64,000 nucleotides of DNA. Origin: Terfezia claveryi. Taxonomy: Eukaryota; Ascomycota; Pezizomycetes; Pezizales; Pezizaceae. Within the stretch, counting starts at the first letter, position 1. Every line of letters begins with the position of its first letter. Location of the stretch: positions 1 through 64,000 of the forward strand of contig WHUX01000055.1 of NCBI GenBank assembly GCA_015179025.1. Direction: 5' to 3'. The notes beneath the pieces were generated by a model. That model worked only from the letters and a program-made list of their open reading frames with translations, was not told where the DNA came from and did no database searches. The position numbers and the translations under genes were made by a program. Positions 57,801 to 64,000 of the stretch are shown here, piece after piece.

Positions 57801-58741
57801 ATAGGGTACGTTCCATTCTTCATCAATGAAGTATTAACCTGAAATTTTTAACTAACCTATTATGGATGTAGATTGTCTCGCAGCAAACCCTTCCTCCTCC
57901 ACACCAACAGCAACCCCACCACTACCCTACCCCGCCGCTAGCCCACCAACCTCGTAAACCCTTAACAAACATCCCCGCGCAGCCCGCTAGCCCATCAGTA
58001 TCTTTGCCTAGTATACATACTCAGGGCATCCACCAGCCTATTCATTCCACACTTAGTCTTAGCGCACAACACACACACCATACCCCGCACCCACTATCCC
58101 TCCCCCCACAGCTGCCACCACCGAGTCCGATCCCGACTCCAGGTGGGATCCTTTCAACGGATTTGCCGGCTTCGCCAAACCCGCAAGTAGCAGCAGGGGT
58201 GCCGATCCCAGGAGGGGGAGGAAGGGAGGCGGGAACTATAGCACCTCCACTACCGCCACCACCACCTCCCCCACCTCCACCACCTCCACCACCTCCCCCT
58301 CCACCACCGCCGCCACCCCCGCCCCCAGCGAGCTCCCTCCTCCAACAGAAGTATACAGCCTGCCCAAGCTGCCGAAAGCCACTCCCTCGCTGTGCGATCT
58401 GCTTACTTCCCTTAGGCACGGTAAATTATAACTCTGTCATGGCGAGACCTGCGGCTGCTGGGAGTGAGGGGAAAGGCGTGCTTGGGGGAAGTGGTAGTGC
58501 TGGTGGTGGGGGGACGGGGATAGGGAGTAGAGACCCAAAGGGGGATTATGACCGGTGGATGAGTTGGTGTTTGAAGTGTGGGCATGGAGTGCATGTGGGG
58601 CATGGGAGGGAGTGGTGGGGGAATGGTGGGGATGGGGAGAGGAAGGGCAAGGAGGGAGGTAGAGGTGGAGGTGAAAGGAGAGGGAAATGGAAGAGGATGT
58701 GTCCGGTGCCAGAGTGTGGGTGTTTATGCAATGAGTTTTAG
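54810..58741 (+). CDS. SEA4: SEA complex subunit Sea4 (Mio/MIOS), WD40 plus RING
   Basis: Exons are 54810-55061, 55194-57805 and 57872-58741, giving about 1240 residues. The N-terminal beta-propeller has WSPH, CFDWSPLEDDLIAIG, LIIWDI, VRVWDLRD and VSVWDRR repeats. An alpha-solenoid follows, including AKAAGWALFHNDIPRCIKAL and ERMKLMSTAVAGYF. After a long Pro-rich segment the C-terminal zinc domain reads CPSCRKPLPRCAICLLPLG, WCLKCGHGVHVGH and CPVPECGCLC, the Mio signature. Sea4 with Seh1 and Sea2 forms SEACAT/GATOR2, which opposes the GATOR1 GAP and so supports TORC1 activation at the vacuole. One frame break occurs in a G9 tract at 57111-57119, where the conserved protein needs ten or seven G. 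The first donor (55062) was chosen for phase. Gly/Ser-rich stretches between propeller blades are unusually long. Confidence 0.88.
58253..58327 (+). repeat. Polyproline-coding tract in SEA4
   Basis: About 25 consecutive proline codons of mixed CCA, CCT, CCC and CCG, in frame just before the zinc domain. Mixed codons suggest it is kept as protein sequence and is not a raw triplet expansion. Confidence 0.9.
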
Positions 58742-59824
58742 GCCGGGGAGGGGGGTTTGTCGAAGGAAAGTAATTGATTTGAATGGGGAATAAGTAACTA
58801 CATGCGTTGCTGTATGTGTTGTTTGTTTGGTTGTGCGGTGTGTATGTATGCGATGCGTAGTCTACTTTTTTGATGGTTCAAATAGATAGGTAAGATACTA
58901 TCTTTGTAACCAAAGTAATGCATCTGCATCACTTTCTTGCTTGTGAAGCATCTACCGGTAAGTGTCTCTATTTCTTTTTTTCTTTTTTTTTTTTTTTGGG
59001 GGGGGCATTGGGGAAGATAACTACGGTGTAAGTTTCATCGGAGCGCGCCCCCCCCCACCCCACCTCCACAACCCCCCAAAGAAAAAAAATAATAAAAAAT
59101 AATAAAAATATTTATCCTGAACTTAACCTCCGACGCGCCACTGCCCCACAAACTCATACGGTACCTAAACCATCTGTCTCTTAATACTTTAACCAACAAC
59201 GGGGAAATATCTTAACACTCATAATAACCTCCCCTTCCCCCCCCCCCCCCCGGTCGGATGTTCCCTGGCAAAGAAAAAGTCAACAAAAGTTGATCCGGGG
59301 ATCAGCGGCTAGGATGATATTTATCAAGAATTGTCGATGTATCCGTATGTGTAACGTTATCAGGATAGGTTAAAAAAAAAAAATAAAAAAAAAGGAAAGG
59401 AAAAAGAAACCTCCATGCTATGGTATGGGTACGTCTAACGTTGCGAGATGGCAATTACGCAAACTACGCAATGGGCCCACGAAGAAACTTCTGTATTCTT
59501 CACTTATTAAAATTAAAACTAAAACTACTCTGCGTATCGTGACAAGTATACGCGCAACAAAGATACATCGTTACCAAACCAAATAAGAACACTCAAATGG
59601 ATATAAAAGAATAGACGCATCCTCCACCTTCCCAATAGGTACTTATTTAGCTCCGCAATCCAGAAAACCCGACGCCCAGCAGTTTTAGATAAACAATCAC
59701 AAATACAGCATACCTCGACACACAAACCCCAAACTCCCCATAAAGATCAAAATATCGCATGATATGCACGCATAAAACAATAGCCGTATTAAGCGCCATC
59801 TTCCTTTCTGGCCTACAGCCCTGC
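58742..59824. other. Convergent intergenic region
   Basis: 3' ends of SEA4 and the PXA gene. The sequence is rich in homopolymers (T run near 58985, C run near 59240, A runs near 59370). No gene was seen. Confidence 0.5.
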
Positions 59825-61511
59825 CTACCCATCCGCAGCACCAATCCTTTCCTTCATCAACTTCCTCACCTCCACCTCCTCCAGCTCCGGCACCAACCTC
59901 ACCACTACCAACTCCAGTATCTGGTAAACCAAGTGCTTATTCACTTCCCTTTCCCCAAGTATATCAAGGTACCCATTAACAACGCTCATCCATTCCCGCT
60001 GCTCAGTCCCAAAATAATGCCTCCTAACCACAACTGGAATCTTATCTAGCAACGTCTGCATTGCCACCTCCCTAATTGCCGCCTGCTCCACTGCGGTAGG
60101 GTATGGCCTCGGTGGTCCCAACATTCCATTGGGAAACAATGCAGCCCGGGCTGAAGCCAGAATTTTGACTACAAGATCTGGGGAAGCGAGATGCGCTTGG
60201 AATAAGTCAGATAGTAGCGAGTCGACTAAACTCCCTGCTGGTTGAATAGCAAATGGGGATAATGCGAGAAGGAGGTTTCCTTTCAGCCAGGGCTGGTTGG
60301 AGTCGAGACGGAGGAGGTTAGAGATGAATTTGAGAAAGGACATGCGCAGGATGGGTTTTCTGCGGCGGGGTGGCCGTGGAGGGTGGGTCATAAAGGCGTA
60401 TATTGACGTGACGACCGTGGTAGCCAGGTTGATGAGTAAGGCAGCTAGTCCAAGAAGGTACTCAATGTGGTGTGATATCGAGATTGGGTGAGTGGGAGCT
60501 GCGGGGCTCACTGGAGTTGTTGTGCGTGAGGGCGTGTCCGTAACCTGTTTCATGAACAGCTGTTTCGAGACGCGGCGTTCATGTCGTGATTTCCGCCGCT
60601 TCAACCTCAATTCATCCTTTTTGGACACCCCAGAGTCATCTCCACTGTTCATCACTTCGGTTGATGCGATACTATCCCCACTATCAGCCGCTGCTTGTTG
60701 AGGGGTACCGAGCACTTTGGTGATGATATCGTAAAGCATCCATGGCTCGCTGAGTTTGTCTACTACATTCCACAAGACTAGCCCAGACAGTATTTCTCTG
60801 ATTAAGGTCCTCTCGCAGTTAGACTGCAAGTCTTCGGTAGGTAGTAGGGCTGCAAGTATACCGGAAGATAAAATCTTGAGGTAGACACGCTCACTCTCCG
60901 GCGACGACTTCAGCGCTGGGTGGGGCTGCAGATTGTGGAAAATTTCCGGAATGGACAGGTGCGGGCACAAGGCAGTTCTATGGCGGTAGATGCATTGACG
61001 GTAGTCTAGAGGTTGGCATGTGAGCAGGCACTTTGAGGGGTGAGATTACGGCTCGGTGGGATCAATCTTACCACGAACGTGGTTGTCCAAAAGCGCTGGC
61101 AGTTCATCCAATAGCAAGACTTCCAGGTTGGTCTGTCTCAGCCGCTGCTCCAAGGAGCGGGTGGTGTGTGCGATGACCTTTATGACCTCATCGACGAAGG
61201 TCCTGTCGTTGGTTATCTTCGAATACCATGCGAAAATGAAGTCTCTATAATTGCCAATTAGCCGTATCCTCGAACATGGGCAGAATTACTCCCCACCTGC
61301 AGACAATGGCCAGAAATGCATAGAGTTGAACGTCAACACTTGGAGAGCTGGTTAGAGCTGGTAGGATGTCTTCCAGTGGGGTATTTGGTGATGACTGAGG
61401 CCTTAGAACTCTGCGGATGAGTGCAAGTGTCTTTTTATCTTCATGGAGAGCTAGAGGTGATGGTATAGGTAGAGGGGGGAGAGGAGGCGTTGGGGAAGGC
61501 GTAAGGTTCAT
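59825..61511 (-). CDS. PXA and nexin-C domain membrane protein
   Basis: Three exons (61511-61297, 61244-61072, 61005-59825; introns 52 and 66 bp) encode 522 residues. After a Pro-rich start, a PXA domain spans roughly residues 60-225: RDFIFAWYSKITNDRTFVDE, RLRQTNLEVLLLDELP, LCPHLSIPEIF, then ERVYLKILSSGILAALLP. A hydrophobic helix at about 310-335 (IEYLLGLAALLINLATTVV) may be a membrane anchor. The last third matches the nexin C-terminal domain (LVVKILASARAALFPNG, IPVVVRRHYFG). PXA and nexin-C usually flank RGS and PX domains in Mdm1/SNX13/SNX25-type lipid-transfer proteins at organelle contacts. Here the PX and RGS parts are absent, as in the small fungal PXA proteins, so the phosphoinositide-binding role is not expected. 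The exact process is unknown. Confidence 0.82.
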
Positions 61512-63334
61512 TTCTTTGTCGCTGTCACGGCCACTCCCGTCGAGGCAGGCGGGCGAGGCAGGCGGGCGGGCGAGGCACAGCGGGGGGGGGGGGGAGAAAT
61601 TCAGAACTGGTGTATACCGTATACACTACGGAGTATCTTCAGGTTCCTGGGGCTTGGCACGACCAGACCAATATATGCAGACCGATTCGTTGCCTGTCGA
61701 TCCGGGCTACCTACAGATGTACAGTATGTAGATGTTCGTTCATACAGAAAGGATATTCAGCCCTGTGGTAACAACCTCTGAGGTCAGCGAAGCCTCCGGG
61801 GATGACATCACGATATCTCCTGGTCGGGGAGGGTTCGGCTGGGGACAAGTCTAGATATCACCTCTGGACTACACTACACGTCTCCGCTCCTCTCTGAACT
61901 TGTTGAATTTCTAATATCTGATTCCCTTTGACTCATGTAACCAACCGAAACCAGGCTCGGATCGTGACAAGTACCTGCTGACCTGGTAGGGCTTATGATA
62001 CATACTGAGAAGGGGTCTTCTGAACAGCATGAATCTTTTCTTGTCAGTCTTGTGACAGACCCGTTCAAGATTTTCCCCGCATGCTAAACTCCGAAAAGTA
62101 CCTGCATGCAACATTTCCTCCCCACCTTCCCCCGCCTTTTAATTGCAGTAGCTTGAACATCTTTTTTTTTTGGCATTTTTTGGAATGGAAGAGGTTTTCC
62201 CCACCTGTAAGCTGTTATTTTTTTCCTAGTATATAACTAGCACAGGAGGTCATACCCTTCTGTCTGCTAATAATAATATGATTCATCCGACTACCTATAC
62301 CGGAGCTCGTGATGCACCTGACCTTGTGGCAGTGAGTAAGTAAGTGAGCAGGTGGGGAGGTGGGGGGGGGCGCAACGGAAGCAGGGGTTCGGGAATCCAG
62401 ATTCAAAATGCGCACGAGACTGCTGGGGTGATCATTTTGATTGTAATGTTCCATGTCCGGTTTTGCTTCTTTCGGACCGAACAAACGTGCAGCGGTAGGT
62501 ACGGTATTACTAAGTAGTACTGTAGTCTCGATCAGATAATACTGCCGATAACTGAACTCCCTATGCAGTCTTAAGCTTAAGTATAAGGCATTACTCTGTA
62601 CTCCGTGGCCGATATCATGGCGATGTAGACGTATGCAGATGGTTCCTTGGTTAATTTCAGGGCCCAATGTAAGTGAGCTGGATTGAATAGCTCTCATATA
62701 ATAAACTTTCTTTCTGTCGACGGCCTTTGATATAATTCTGACGCCCCCCATCAGCTACTGCTTACAATCGACACATCTCCTCTGGCCCGCGCAGTTCGAC
62801 GCATCAGTCGACCCCGCGCAAACAAAGAAAGTGAGCAGAATTCGACCTGCACTGCTCTAATGGCCTTTACTTGAGCGCTGATGTGAAAGGCACAGCGTGA
62901 CTACAGTACGGTACCTAGTCCCCTGGAAAGGCTGCTTGACCAACCACAAGATAGCTTCCGCTGGCCCCACCTTGATTTTTGATTCTCTCACACGACCAAC
63001 CCCCGGCGCCCGGCTTACAACTTTCAAATCCCACCCCTTCTCCCCCCCCCCCCCCCCCGCCTATCGTCAGCCCAGCTCCCTTGCATACCTCAATCACTAT
63101 TGTCTCACAAAAGATCCCATATTTGTTCGTCTTATCCCCTCCCCAGTACTGCTTGCCCTTCTACGGAGAGTTGCAATCCTCAACTCCAAGTTAAATCGAA
63201 AGTATAATATCTACAGAAGCCATTGTGGTATGTAATTTGATATTCATTTTAGGGGTTTTGTCGCTGCATTTACTCCGAACTGACTATCAGCACTCCTGTT
63301 GTAAAAGTGAAATTGGTACGTACCAAATGCCTTG
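61512..63334. other. Divergent intergenic region
   Basis: No gene is well supported. It holds homopolymers (G12 near 61580, C16 at 63043-63058). The longest frame, minus 62751-62215, is listed separately as a weak candidate. Confidence 0.45.
62215..62751 (-). CDS. Weak hypothetical 178-residue frame
   Basis: The frame is uninterrupted with an ATG start, but has no domain, no clear codon preference and no introns. It crosses a G-rich tract (C-rich on the coding strand) at 62350-62370. It may be a chance frame in a promoter region. Confidence 0.15.
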   Translation of the reverse strand: MGGVRIISKAVDRKKVYYMRAIQSSSLTLGPEINQGTICIRLHRHDIGHGVQSNALYLSLRLHREFSYRQYYLIETTVLLSNTVPTAARLFGPKEAKPDMEHYNQNDHPSSLVRILNLDSRTPASVAPPPTSPPAHLLTHCHKVRCITSSGIGSRMNHIIISRQKGMTSCASYILGKK

Positions 63335-64000
63335 ATGTTCTGTCACTCAACTCACAGCTTGAATAACCAAAGAAAGCTTATAACCAGGCGCATGCCGGCG
63401 AATTTTACACCACCCACCATTGGACCCCTGCCAGTCCGTAATATACATTGTCGAAGGCGGAGACTCATCCAACATTTAATGAGGATGTCTTCCTCTTCAC
63501 TTATTCCAAAATATCAGGCTGCACAACCTATAATTGAGCCTCCATCCCTGCCACGCTCAGCTTCATGCGGAGATTTGGACCTCCCTGGCCCATTTTCCCT
63601 CAAGACAGAGACCCAAGACGGGACCGGAACAGGGCTCAAACGGCAGGTGAATACTGCTTCTGCCGAGATTTTAGGGGCCAAGAAAGTCGAAGTCCGTAAG
63701 GTGGACTATTTTGATAAGCTGCCAGATGAATTGAAAGTCAGGATATTTGGGTATTTGAGACCGAAGGAGCTCGTCCGAGCCTCATTGGTAAGCAATTTTA
63801 TATTGCTCTGCTGGCTCCTTTGTTGTCTCCATTCTGTGGCGTCAATGGCATGAGTGTTCTCCCCACTCCATAGGAGGCCAACATTGCTCAACGTGTGTAT
63901 CTTGCTCTTGCACAGGTATCTCGACAATGGCATGCATTATGCTACGACGGCCAGTTGTGGACTGTTTTTGACGCAACCGAGTTCTACAAGGATATTCCAG
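63335..64000 (+). CDS. F-box protein, 5' part only, cut by window edge
   Basis: Exon 1 runs from ATG 63335 (or 63392) to 63787 and exon 2 from 63916 beyond the window. The 128-bp intron removes a frame that otherwise ends at once. Joining gives an F-box FDKLPDELKVRIFGYLRP, ELVRASLVSRQWHALCYDG and QLWTVFDATEFYKDIP, which should contact Skp1 in an SCF ubiquitin ligase. The N-terminus is Ser/Pro-rich. Substrate domains, probably leucine-rich repeats as in similar fungal F-box proteins, lie outside the window, so the substrate class is unknown. Confidence 0.85.

Noticed and set aside
58042..58419. Minus-strand polyglycine protein
   Set aside because: It is the antisense of the polyproline tract of SEA4.

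Overview
The window is nuclear DNA of a filamentous ascomycete (Pezizomycotina). The evidence is short spliceosomal introns (mostly 49-66 bp, GTRNGT donors, CTAAC/CTRAY branch points), fungal protein families (Mot1, Grr1, Ark/Prk kinase, fungal AP-1-like bZIP, glycogenin, Efg1, Sea4/Mio, a PXA protein), long terminal repeat (LTR) retrotransposons carrying transition mutations like those of repeat-induced point mutation (RIP), and an AT-rich repeat island. A repeat-rich pezizomycete would fit, but the class cannot be fixed from this sequence.

Layout. 1-18,450 is a repeat block. A small non-autonomous LTR element (371-11081) lies in a 19-bp minisatellite. Its 5' LTR is split by a full-length Ty3/gypsy chromovirus-type element on the minus strand (943-9887, target duplication TAAAC). 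Next come a truncated, mutated plus-strand copy of the same Ty3 family (11341-15430), a decayed Ty1/copia reverse transcriptase (about 15540-16500) and a very AT-rich relic (16500-18400) with a 204-bp tandem duplication. From 19,341 the gene region begins: GRR1 (minus), MOT1 (minus, 12 exons), an Ark/Prk actin-patch kinase (plus) and a bZIP factor (minus). A gene-poor stretch (39.6-49.9 kb) holds a But2-like secreted protein, a U6 snRNA gene split by a spliceosomal intron, and tandem repeats just behind it. The right part carries glycogenin (plus), EFG1 (minus), SEA4 (plus, divergent from EFG1), a PXA/nexin-C membrane protein (minus) and the 5' end of an F-box gene (plus) cut by the window edge.

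The genes are not an operon or cluster. They are unrelated housekeeping and regulatory loci: nutrient signalling (GRR1 ubiquitin ligase, SEACAT subunit Sea4), TBP recycling (MOT1), endocytosis (Ark kinase), glycogen priming, rRNA processing (EFG1) and splicing (U6). Exon models were built by hand from splice signals, reading phase and family conservation. All phases close except one break in a G9 tract of SEA4 and an unresolved 5' end of the bZIP gene.

The strongest non-routine observation is the U6 snRNA gene at 46.4 kb. A 56-nt GT-AG intron sits just before the ACAGAGA box, with a tRNA-type B-box-like sequence overlapping the branch point and a TATA box about 26 bp upstream of the inferred start.
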